From positions 186,001 through 250,000 of the forward strand of contig NZ_JBMMUF010000006.1 in the NCBI RefSeq assembly GCF_049257235.1: a DNA stretch of 64,000 nt. Reading direction: 5' to 3'. The DNA is from Pseudoalteromonas sp049257235 (GTDB lineage: Bacteria > Pseudomonadota > Gammaproteobacteria > Enterobacterales > Alteromonadaceae). The notes beneath the pieces are model-generated. The model had not been told where the DNA came from and ran no database searches. It saw only the letters and a list, made by a program, of their open reading frames with translations. Positions 51,577-59,099 of the stretch are shown one piece after another. The position numbers and the translations under genes are program-made. Positions within the stretch are counted from its first letter, which is position 1. Each line of letters begins with the position of its first letter.

Positions 51577-52476
51577 ATGCAAAAATACGACTTACAAACA
51601 TTCCAAGGCCTGATCCTTGCGCTACAGGATTACTGGGCACAACAAGGCTGTGTCATTGCTCAGCCTCTCGACTTAGAAGTGGGCGCGGGCACGTTCCACC
51701 CTCTGACATTTTTAAAGGCTGTGGGTCCTGAACCAATGTCGAGCGCTTACGTTCAACCATGTCGTCGTCCAACCGATGGTCGTTACGGCGAAAACCCAAA
51801 CCGCCTACAGCACTATTATCAATTCCAAGTGGTATTAAAACCGTCGCCAGACAATATCCAAGAGCTTTATCTTGGCTCTTTGGCCGCTATGGGAATAGAT
51901 ACCCTGAAGCATGAAGTGCGCTTCGTAGAAGATAACTGGGAATCACCAACTCTGGGTGCGTGGGGTCTTGGCTGGGAAGTGTGGCTTAATGGTATGGAAG
52001 TGACGCAGTTTACCTACTTCCAGCAGGTTGGTGGCTTAGAGTGCGCACCAGTAACCGGCGAAATCACCTACGGTCTTGAGCGATTAGCCATGTACATTCA
52101 AGGTGTTGATAGCATTTACGACCTAGTGTGGACTGATGGCCCAATGGGGAAAGTGACCTATGGCGATGTATTCCACCAGAACGAAGTAGAGCAATCTAAG
52201 TACAACTTTGAATACGCTGATGTGGACGCCTTATTCAAACAGTTTGATCAATGCGAAAAAGAAAGCCAGAAACTGATTGAAGCAAACTTGCCACTTCCCG
52301 CATACGAGCAAGTGATGAAAGCATCACATGCATTCAACTTGCTTGATGCACGCCATGCTATCTCTGTAACAGAGCGTCAACGTTATATTTTACGTGTACG
52401 TGCATTATCAAAAGCCTGTGCAGAAAGTTACTACGCGGCGCGTGAAGCGCTTGGTTTCCCGCTGTGTAAGGATTAA
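51577..52476 (+). CDS. glyQ: Glycyl-tRNA synthetase alpha subunit
   Basis: A 299-residue class II synthetase catalytic subunit of the bacterial alpha2beta2 type. It starts YDLQTFQGLILALQDYWAQQGC and carries the class II motifs (QPCRRPTDGRYGENPNRLQHYY, TYGLERLAMYIQ). The ATG at 51577 gives the family length (303 in E. coli); the 15 codons upstream have no support. glyS starts 8 bases after its stop, implying an operon. Confidence 0.98.
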   Translation: MQKYDLQTFQGLILALQDYWAQQGCVIAQPLDLEVGAGTFHPLTFLKAVGPEPMSSAYVQPCRRPTDGRYGENPNRLQHYYQFQVVLKPSPDNIQELYLGSLAAMGIDTLKHEVRFVEDNWESPTLGAWGLGWEVWLNGMEVTQFTYFQQVGGLECAPVTGEITYGLERLAMYIQGVDSIYDLVWTDGPMGKVTYGDVFHQNEVEQSKYNFEYADVDALFKQFDQCEKESQKLIEANLPLPAYEQVMKASHAFNLLDARHAISVTERQRYILRVRALSKACAESYYAAREALGFPLCKD

Positions 52477-52484
52477 GAATTAGT

Positions 52485-54554
52485 ATGTTAAAGCAAAATT
52501 TATTAGTAGAAATTGGTACTGAAGAGTTACCACCAAAGTCACTACGTACGCTTGCTCAAGCATTTGCCGATGGCATGAAAGCACAATTAGAAGAACTAAG
52601 CCTCTCGCATGATGGCGTACAATGGTATGCATCACCTCGGCGCTTAGGATTGATGGTGCTTCAGCTTGATGAGAAGCAAGAAGATAAAGTTGTCGAGAAA
52701 CGTGGTCCTGCGGTACAAGCTGCATTTGATGCAGAGGGTAATCCAACCAAAGCAGCGATGGGCTGGGCCCGTGGCTGTGGTATTGATGTAAGTGAAGCTG
52801 GTCGCCATGTCACAGATAAAGGTGAATGGCTGTTACACAAAGCCAATGTACCTGGCCAGTCTGTAACGACACTCATCGTTGATGCGATTAGCATTGCACT
52901 GAGCAAGTTACCAATCCCTAAGCCAATGCGTTGGGGTGCGAATAAAACGCAGTTTATTCGCCCAGTGCATACTGCAACCGTATTTTATGGCGATACATTG
53001 GTTGCAGGTGAAATCCTTGGTAAGCAAGTGAGTAATCAGCTTCAGGGGCACCGTTTCCATCATCCAGAAAAAGTCACCATTAATAACGCCAATGAAGCGC
53101 TTGAGCAACTTAAGAAAGCGTACGTTATTGCTGACTATGAAACCCGTAAATCAATGATCCGTAATCAAATTGAAGCTGCTGCAGCAAAATTAGGTGCGGT
53201 TGTTGCTATGGATGAAGATTTGCTTGAAGAAGTAACGTCATTGGTAGAGTGGCCAGTTACTTTAACCGCGTCATTTGAAGAAAGCTTCTTGGCGGTACCG
53301 GATGAAGCACTGATTTATACTATGAAGGACGACCAAAAGTACTTCCCTCTGTTGGATCAAGACGGCAAGCTAATAAACAAATTCTTGTTTGTTTCAAACA
53401 TCGAAAGTAAAGAGCCAAGTGTTGTAATTGCGGGTAACGAAAAAGTTGTACGTCCACGTTTGGCGGATGCTCAGTTCTTCTTCGAAACAGATAAGAAGAA
53501 AACGTTGGGAAGCCGTTTGGAGTCACTGGGTACGGTGTTATTCCAAAAGCAACTTGGTACGCTCAAAGACAAGTCTGAGCGCATCAGTGCATTATCGGGT
53601 TACATTGCTGAGCGATTAGGTGCGGATAAAGCATTAGCTGAGCGCGCAGGTTTGCTAAGTAAAACCGACTTAATGACCGAAATGGTGATGGAATTCACTG
53701 ACGTTCAAGGTGTAATGGGTATGCACTACGCGCGTCACGATGGCGAAGATGAGGCTGTCGCTGTCGCGATGAATGAACAGTACATGCCACGCTTCTCTGG
53801 TGATGATTTACCGCATTCACAAATTAGCTGTGCAGTCGCGCTTGCTGATAAGTTTGATACCTTAGTGGGAATTTTCGGTATTGGTCAGGCACCAAAAGGT
53901 GACAAAGACCCGTTTGCACTTCGACGTGCAGCCATCGGTGCCTTGCGTATCATGGTCGAGAAGCAACTTCCTCTAGATGTGCTTGATATTGTGGCAAAAG
54001 CGCAAGCGTTATTCGGTGATAAGCTGAGCAACAACAATGTTGCTGACGAAGTATTCGAATTCTTACTGGGGCGCTTTCGCACGTGGTATCAAGAGCAAGG
54101 TATCGAAGTGGATGTCATCCAAGCAGTCCTTGCGCGTCGTCCATCAAAACCATTGGACTTCGACTTACGCGTAAAAGCGGTGAGTCACTTCCGTACATTG
54201 GAGCCAGCTGAAGCATTAGCGGCGGCGAACAAGCGTGTAGGTAACATCTTAACGAAGAATGATGTGCAAGAAGCCGGTGCTATTGAGCAAAGCTTGCTAC
54301 TCGAAGCGCCAGAGAAAGCCCTTGCTGAACAGGTTGCAGCGTATCAAGCTAAATTAGCTCCACTGTATGAGCAGGGTGATTACCAAAACGCATTGAGCGA
54401 ACTGGCAAATATTCGTCAAAGTGTGGATGACTTCTTCGATAACGTGATGGTTATGGCTGAAGATGAAGCGATTAAACGTAACCGTTTAGCGTTATTGTCT
54501 CAATTGCAGGGGTTATTCCTGCAAGTTGCGGATATTTCGGTATTGCAAAAGTAA
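52485..54554 (+). CDS. glyS: Glycyl-tRNA synthetase beta subunit
   Basis: A 689-residue subunit that binds tRNA-Gly. N terminus LLVEIGTEELPPKSLRTL, middle MKDDQKYFPLLD and RLADAQFFFETD, an HD-like region (TDVQGVMGMHYARHDGE) and a C-terminal anticodon-binding domain. Length equals that of E. coli GlyS (689). Directly follows glyQ. Confidence 0.98.
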   Translation: MLKQNLLVEIGTEELPPKSLRTLAQAFADGMKAQLEELSLSHDGVQWYASPRRLGLMVLQLDEKQEDKVVEKRGPAVQAAFDAEGNPTKAAMGWARGCGIDVSEAGRHVTDKGEWLLHKANVPGQSVTTLIVDAISIALSKLPIPKPMRWGANKTQFIRPVHTATVFYGDTLVAGEILGKQVSNQLQGHRFHHPEKVTINNANEALEQLKKAYVIADYETRKSMIRNQIEAAAAKLGAVVAMDEDLLEEVTSLVEWPVTLTASFEESFLAVPDEALIYTMKDDQKYFPLLDQDGKLINKFLFVSNIESKEPSVVIAGNEKVVRPRLADAQFFFETDKKKTLGSRLESLGTVLFQKQLGTLKDKSERISALSGYIAERLGADKALAERAGLLSKTDLMTEMVMEFTDVQGVMGMHYARHDGEDEAVAVAMNEQYMPRFSGDDLPHSQISCAVALADKFDTLVGIFGIGQAPKGDKDPFALRRAAIGALRIMVEKQLPLDVLDIVAKAQALFGDKLSNNNVADEVFEFLLGRFRTWYQEQGIEVDVIQAVLARRPSKPLDFDLRVKAVSHFRTLEPAEALAAANKRVGNILTKNDVQEAGAIEQSLLLEAPEKALAEQVAAYQAKLAPLYEQGDYQNALSELANIRQSVDDFFDNVMVMAEDEAIKRNRLALLSQLQGLFLQVADISVLQK

Positions 54555-54578
54555 TGAACATTTATCATGTTTAGTACA

Positions 54579-54602
54579 AAAGCCAGCATAAAGCTGGCTT
54601 TT
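54579..54602 (+). terminator. Terminator of glyQS
   Basis: AAAGCCAGC and GCTGGCTTT form a 9-bp stem with an ATAAA loop, followed by T. It lies about 25 bases after the glyS stop. Confidence 0.88.
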
Positions 54603-54667
54603 TCCGTTGAAGCCGTAGCGCTAATTTTTTAGACTGTAATCACTGCCCCAATTTTGGAAAAACAATA

Positions 54668-55114
54668 ATGAAAGCAAAACTATCCCTCGCGCTAGCGACT
54701 CTATTTTTAGGAGCGTGTTCGAGCACCGTAACTCTTGATGATATCGTGCCTGCTGAAGAGGTGAACAAGCCGCTTTATTTACGTGGTGACTTTTCATTGT
54801 GGGATGCGCAGCCTGAGTATCAAATGCAGAAAGTAGCACCTGCTATTTATGAGACAAAAATCAATTTGTCGACGCCGGGTAAGGCATACGAATTTAAAAT
54901 AGCTGACGCCAATTGGAGCGAAAACTATAACTGTGGCTACCTTGATGAAGGTTTGGATAAGCAGTTGGAGATTGGTTTGCCTGTTCAAGCAGACTGTAAC
55001 AGCGTTTACAATTACTTTAGTTTTACGCCAGCAGAGGAAGGTTGGTATAAAATATCAATTAACTTTTCGCGCTTCAGTAAACCACTGGTAACCGTGAATC
55101 AAGTGTTTGAATAA
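54668..55114 (+). CDS. Lipoprotein with a glycogen-binding-like (CBM20/48) domain
   Basis: A 148-residue lipoprotein: signal peptide with lipobox LGACSS (Cys at about residue 17). The mature part reads as one beta-sandwich with LYLRGDFSLWDAQPEYQMQ and AYEFKIADANWSENYNCGY, a pattern like the starch-binding modules in pullulanases and MalS-type proteins (aromatic after RGDFSLW and K-x-A-D-A-x-W). There is no catalytic domain, so it would bind rather than cleave a glucan. The call is from motif likeness only. It is monocistronic, between glyS and the convergent tusA. Confidence 0.65.
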   Translation: MKAKLSLALATLFLGACSSTVTLDDIVPAEEVNKPLYLRGDFSLWDAQPEYQMQKVAPAIYETKINLSTPGKAYEFKIADANWSENYNCGYLDEGLDKQLEIGLPVQADCNSVYNYFSFTPAEEGWYKISINFSRFSKPLVTVNQVFE

Positions 55115-55136
55115 CAAATATAAAGTTAACTAAAAG

Positions 55137-55158
55137 AGGGCTGTTAAAGCCCTTTTTT
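55137..55158. terminator. Terminator between the lipoprotein gene and tusA
   Basis: AGGGCT (55137-55142) and AGCCCT (55148-55153) with a 5-base loop and six T; the A-run on the other side lets it serve tusA as well. Confidence 0.8.
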
Positions 55159-55383
55159 GATCAAGTATTGATAAGGCAGTTGCGCCGTTTGTTGGGCGAT
55201 AAGAGTGTGATCCATAAAGCGACAAAAGCTCGGGATATCACGGGTCGTGGAAGGGTCATCTGCGGTAATAAGCAAGGTTTCGCCTTCGCTCATTTTGCGC
55301 ACGGTGCCGCGCACCATCATTACCGGTTCAGGGCAACGCAGGCCAATGGCATCTAGAACGTGATCCGCTGTATCAAAACTCAT
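55144..55383 (-). CDS. tusA: Sulfur carrier protein TusA
   Basis: A 79-residue sulfur-relay protein with the CPEP motif (LDAIGLRCPEPVMMVRGTVRK) whose Cys carries persulfide, and the second strand ETLLITADDPSTTRDIPSFCRF. It passes sulfur to the TusBCD complex for 2-thiouridine in tRNA. Length is near E. coli (81). It stands alone, upstream of fadA on the same strand. Confidence 0.96.
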   Translation of the reverse strand: MSFDTADHVLDAIGLRCPEPVMMVRGTVRKMSEGETLLITADDPSTTRDIPSFCRFMDHTLIAQQTAQLPYQYLIKKGL

Positions 55384-55437
55384 ATAAGAAACTACTTGCT
55401 TAGTAAAACGACTATTTTACCCAAACTTTGAGCAAGA

Positions 55438-55476
55438 AAAAAGGCGAGGGCACAGTTGTGCATCCCGCCTTTTTGT
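55438..55476 (-). terminator. Terminator of fadBA
   Basis: On the minus strand AAAAAGGCGGG and CTCGCCTTTTT pair, with an inner TGCACAAC/TGTGC loop and one mismatch, and end in a T-run 18 bases after the fadA stop. Confidence 0.8.
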
Positions 55477-55493
55477 CACCAAGAATAGAGCGG

Positions 55494-56657
55494 TTATGGG
55501 CGCTCAAATACTGTTGCGATACCCTGACCTAAACCAATACACATGGTAGCAAGGCCATATTTGGCGTCTTTTTCTTCCATGATGTTGATAAGCGTCGTGC
55601 TGATACGAGAACCCGAACAACCTAGAGGGTGGCCCAGAGCGATTGCACCACCATTGAGATTCACTTTCTCATCTACTTTATCAAGCAGACCAAGGTCTTT
55701 AAGAACGGGTAAAGATTGTGCTGCGAAGGCTTCATTCAGCTCTGCAACATCAATGTCATCAATGGTGATACCAGCCATTTGCAGCGCTTTCTTACTTGCT
55801 GGGACTGGACCATAACCCATGATTGATGGATCGCATCCAGCAACAGCCATTGATTTAACGCGTGCGCGAATTGGTAAGCCAAGTTCGTTCGCTTTATCTT
55901 CGCTCATTACCAACATTGCTGATGCACCATCTGATAATGCAGATGAAGTGCCCGCGGTGACGCTGCCCGATGCTGGGTTAAATACAGGGCGAAGTTGCGA
56001 TAGACCCTCAACCGTCGTTTCCGGACGAATAACTTCATCGTCTTCAACCAAGGTGAGTGCGCCATTTTCGTCATGGCCTTCCATTGGTAGAATTTCATTC
56101 TTAAATCGACCTTCAACGGTTGCGGCATGAGCTCGCTGATGAGAACGTGCGCCGAACTCATCTTGCTGTTGACGGCTAATACCATGCAATGTTGCAAGAT
56201 ATTCTGCTGTTAAACCCATCACCCCAGCTGCTTGCGCTACAGACGTTGCAAGGCCCGGGTGGAAGTCATTACCATGAGTCATTGGAACGTGACCCATATG
56301 CTCCACACCACCGATTAAGTAAGTGTCGCCTGCACCTGTCATGATTGCGCGAGCGGCATCATGAAGTGCTTGCATTGACGAGCCACATAAACGGTTTACT
56401 GTTACAGCCGGAACTGTGTGAGGAATACCTGCTAGCAGCGCAGCGTTGCGGCCAACATTAAATCCTTGCTCAAGTGTCTGTTGCACACATCCCCAATAAA
56501 TGTCGTCAATTGATGCAGGATCAACCGCAGGGTTGCGCTCTAGAAGACCTTTCATCAAGTGCGCGCTTAAGTCTTCAGCACGCTTATGACGGAATACACC
56601 ATTTTTAGAACGACCCATCGGGGTACGAATACAATCTACGATGACAACGTTTTTCAT
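55494..56657 (-). CDS. fadA: 3-ketoacyl-CoA thiolase FadA
   Basis: A 387-residue thiolase, same length as E. coli FadA, that releases acetyl-CoA in the last step of beta-oxidation. The nucleophilic Cys is in TVNRLCGSSMQALHDAAR, and the second active-site region is GGAIALGHPLGCSGSRI and CIGLGQGIATVFE. The ATG at 56657 was chosen because family members begin MKNVVIVDC; the frame extends 16 codons further into fadB. It starts 2 bases after the fadB stop, so the two subunits are translationally coupled. Confidence 0.98.
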   Translation of the reverse strand: MKNVVIVDCIRTPMGRSKNGVFRHKRAEDLSAHLMKGLLERNPAVDPASIDDIYWGCVQQTLEQGFNVGRNAALLAGIPHTVPAVTVNRLCGSSMQALHDAARAIMTGAGDTYLIGGVEHMGHVPMTHGNDFHPGLATSVAQAAGVMGLTAEYLATLHGISRQQQDEFGARSHQRAHAATVEGRFKNEILPMEGHDENGALTLVEDDEVIRPETTVEGLSQLRPVFNPASGSVTAGTSSALSDGASAMLVMSEDKANELGLPIRARVKSMAVAGCDPSIMGYGPVPASKKALQMAGITIDDIDVAELNEAFAAQSLPVLKDLGLLDKVDEKVNLNGGAIALGHPLGCSGSRISTTLINIMEEKDAKYGLATMCIGLGQGIATVFERP

Positions 56658-56659
56658 GA

Positions 56660-58822
56660 TTATTGTCCCTCCACTTGATAAAACACACGGCCTTGTTCGG
56701 CCCACTGACGGGTCTCGTCAGACACTTGGTAAATAGCACCTAGGTGCGCGTACTTATCGGCAGTAGCCACAAAGTTTGCAAGACCAATTTGGTCTAGGTA
56801 GCGGAATACACCGCCTCTAAATGGAGGGAAACCAATACCATATACGAGTGCCATATCTGCTTCTTGTGCAGATGCGACAATGTTTTCTTGTAAGCAAAGT
56901 AGTACTTCATTGATCATCGGTACCATACAGCGGTCGATGATTTCTTGCTTATCTAGCTCTTTTTCACCATCGAATAAAGGTGCAATTAGCTCCAATGCCG
57001 CAGCATCTTGACTCTTCTTCAAGCGACCGCGTCGATCTGGTGCATAGCTGTAGAAGCCTTTACCATTTTTCTGACCAAAACGTTCAGCGTTGGCCATGAT
57101 GGTAACTGGGTCTTTTTCTTGGCGAGCCATACGCTCAGGGAAACCTTCAGCCATCACTCCGGTACAATGGAATGCAGTGTCGATACCAACAACATCTAGT
57201 AGGTAGGCAGGACCCATTGGCCAGCCAAATACGTTCTCCATGACCTTGTCGATTTTGCTAAAGCTTACGCCTTCACTCACCATTTTGCTGAAACCAGCAA
57301 AATAAGGGAACAATACACGGTTCACAAAGAAGCCCGGGCAATCATTAACAACGATTGGAGACTTACCAAGTTTCAATGCATAGTCCACGACAGCGTTGAT
57401 GGTTTGCTCTGAGGTTTTTTCACCACGAATGATTTCAACAAGGGGCATACGCGGAACCGGGTTGAAAAAGTGCATACCACAGAAGTTTTCTGGCTTATCC
57501 AGAGCTGTAGCAAGTTCATCAATGCGGATAGTTGAGGTGTTCGAAGTCAGCACTGTACCTGCGGGCATTGATTTCTCAAGGTCGCTTAGGACGGCTTTCT
57601 TCACATTTGGATTTTCTACGACTGCTTCAACAATAATGTCGGCTTGCGCAACGTCAGCATCATTGAGTGTCGGTTTGATTTTGCCCAGCACTCCCACCAT
57701 TTTATCCATGCTCATGTGGCCGCGTTTTACTTTTTTGCCGAGCAACTTCGCAGCTTCACCCATACCAAGATCAAGGGCACCTTGGTTGATGTCTTTCATG
57801 ATAATCGGTGTGCCTTTGTAAGCAGACTGATAGGCAATACCGCCACCCATGATACCTGCACCGAGCACTGCGGCTTGATTGATTTTAGTATCGCTGCTTT
57901 TAGCTAGTTTTTTAGCTTTGCCTTTGATGTATTGGTCGTTCAGGAAAATACCGGTAAGCGCAGCTGCTTCTTTGGTTTTTGCAAGCTTTGCAAAGTTAGC
58001 ATTTTCCAGCGCCATGGCTTCGTCACGGCTCATGTTTGCAGCTGCTTTAATGGTTTTAACCGCCATAACTGGTGCAGGGTAATGACCTTTGGTCTTGCCC
58101 ATTACTAGACCTTCAGCCATCGCAAAACTCATGCCTTGCTCGACTTTGTTCATCTTCAGAGGCGCTTGTTTTTGCGCACGACGTTGTTGCCAATCGAGCT
58201 TGCCAGCGATTGCTTGCTCGAGCATACCAACACATGCAGCAACTAATTTTTCACCTGCGACAACAGCATCAACAGCGCCTACTTTGAGGGCATCATTAGC
58301 TCGGTTTTCTTGGCCTGTGGTGATCCATGTCATGGCATTATCAGCACCAATAATACGAGGTAAGCGTACTGTGCCACCAAATCCCGGCATAATGCCTAGC
58401 TTGGTCTCAGGCAAGCCAATTTTTGCACTGTCACTTGCTACGCGAAAGTCTGTTGCAAGCACCCACTCACAGCCACCACCTAGTGCCATGCCATTAATTG
58501 CACTGACTGTTGGGAAAGGTAAGTCTTCAAGTGCGTCAAATACATCGGTGGCGTTCTTTATCCAGCCAATTAACTCTTCTTCTGGGCGTTGGAAAGTTGG
58601 TAAAAATTCGAAAATATCAGCGCCAACAATGAAGTGATCTTTATCACTAGTGAACACCATACCTTTGATGTCATCACGTTGGGCTAATTCTTTAATTGCC
58701 TGATGGCAATCGCTGAGGGTTTGCTGAGAAAGTTTGTTTACTGAACCTGGTACGGTGAACTTAAACTCGGCAATTTGGTCCTTTATAAAAGAAACTACAA
58801 AGGAATCGCTCTGAAATATCAT
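56660..58822 (-). CDS. fadB: Multifunctional fatty acid oxidation protein FadB
   Basis: A 720-residue enoyl-CoA hydratase / 3-hydroxyacyl-CoA dehydrogenase (E. coli 729). The hydratase domain has GMALGGGCEWVLATDFRVAS and the catalytic-region SAKIGLPETKLGIMPGFGG; the dehydrogenase has AVLGAGIMGGGIAYQSAYKG and GMHFFNPVPRMPLVEII. It forms the alpha2beta2 trifunctional complex with FadA. The ATG at 58822 was chosen because GGGAG lies 6 bases upstream. Upstream lie FadR-like operators, suggesting repression in the absence of long-chain acyl-CoA. Confidence 0.98.
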   Translation of the reverse strand: MIFQSDSFVVSFIKDQIAEFKFTVPGSVNKLSQQTLSDCHQAIKELAQRDDIKGMVFTSDKDHFIVGADIFEFLPTFQRPEEELIGWIKNATDVFDALEDLPFPTVSAINGMALGGGCEWVLATDFRVASDSAKIGLPETKLGIMPGFGGTVRLPRIIGADNAMTWITTGQENRANDALKVGAVDAVVAGEKLVAACVGMLEQAIAGKLDWQQRRAQKQAPLKMNKVEQGMSFAMAEGLVMGKTKGHYPAPVMAVKTIKAAANMSRDEAMALENANFAKLAKTKEAAALTGIFLNDQYIKGKAKKLAKSSDTKINQAAVLGAGIMGGGIAYQSAYKGTPIIMKDINQGALDLGMGEAAKLLGKKVKRGHMSMDKMVGVLGKIKPTLNDADVAQADIIVEAVVENPNVKKAVLSDLEKSMPAGTVLTSNTSTIRIDELATALDKPENFCGMHFFNPVPRMPLVEIIRGEKTSEQTINAVVDYALKLGKSPIVVNDCPGFFVNRVLFPYFAGFSKMVSEGVSFSKIDKVMENVFGWPMGPAYLLDVVGIDTAFHCTGVMAEGFPERMARQEKDPVTIMANAERFGQKNGKGFYSYAPDRRGRLKKSQDAAALELIAPLFDGEKELDKQEIIDRCMVPMINEVLLCLQENIVASAQEADMALVYGIGFPPFRGGVFRYLDQIGLANFVATADKYAHLGAIYQVSDETRQWAEQGRVFYQVEGQ

Positions 58823-58835
58823 GGGTATCTCCCTT

Positions 58836-58851
58836 TGTTTCACATGAAACT
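58836..58851. other. Degenerate parS-like palindrome upstream of fadB
   Basis: TGTTTCACATGAAACT is a near match to parS (14 of 16), with CACATG in place of CACGTG. It overlaps the region between the FadR-like site and the ribosome-binding site. Confidence 0.35.
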
Positions 58852-58880
58852 GGTACGATGAGTTGGTTGTCCGATCAGTG
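58848..58880 (-). promoter_or_regulatory. Tandem FadR-like operators of fadBA
   Basis: AACTGGTACGATGAGTT (58848-58864) matches the FadR consensus AACTGGTCCGACCAGTT at 14 of 17 positions. A second, weaker copy with a good right half, TGGTTGTCCGATCAGTG, follows at 58864-58880. They lie between the putative promoter and the fadB start. Confidence 0.55.
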
Positions 58881-59099
58881 TCGCGTCTTTACATACAAAA
58901 TGCAATGAAAATTTAAAGTTAAAATTTACATGTGGTTAAAATTCATTGCCGTTTAAGATGCGACCAAAACATGTTTTAACGCGATTATTACAGCTCAAAA
59001 CTTACTCATATATAGTACAGTTAGTAAGGAGTAACAGACTTATTTGCGACAGTGCGCCTTTTTAGCCTGATTGGCTTCTTCACTGTCGGACATTGATTA
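58881..59099. promoter_or_regulatory. Promoter region between fadB and slt
   Basis: AT-rich gap carrying the divergent promoters. Before slt a two-tier hairpin is visible: CGACAGTG (59047-59054) with CACTGTCG (59081-59088), and inside it AGCC/GGCT. No small gene was seen. Confidence 0.45.

Noticed and set aside
58089..58637. 182-codon open frame opposite fadB
   Set aside because: Shadow frame over the highly conserved FadB hydratase domain; no ribosome-binding site or domain evidence.
59008..59030. TrpR-like operator before slt
   Set aside because: TATAGTACAGTTAGTAAGG only loosely recalls a trp operator and lacks the CTAG half-sites.
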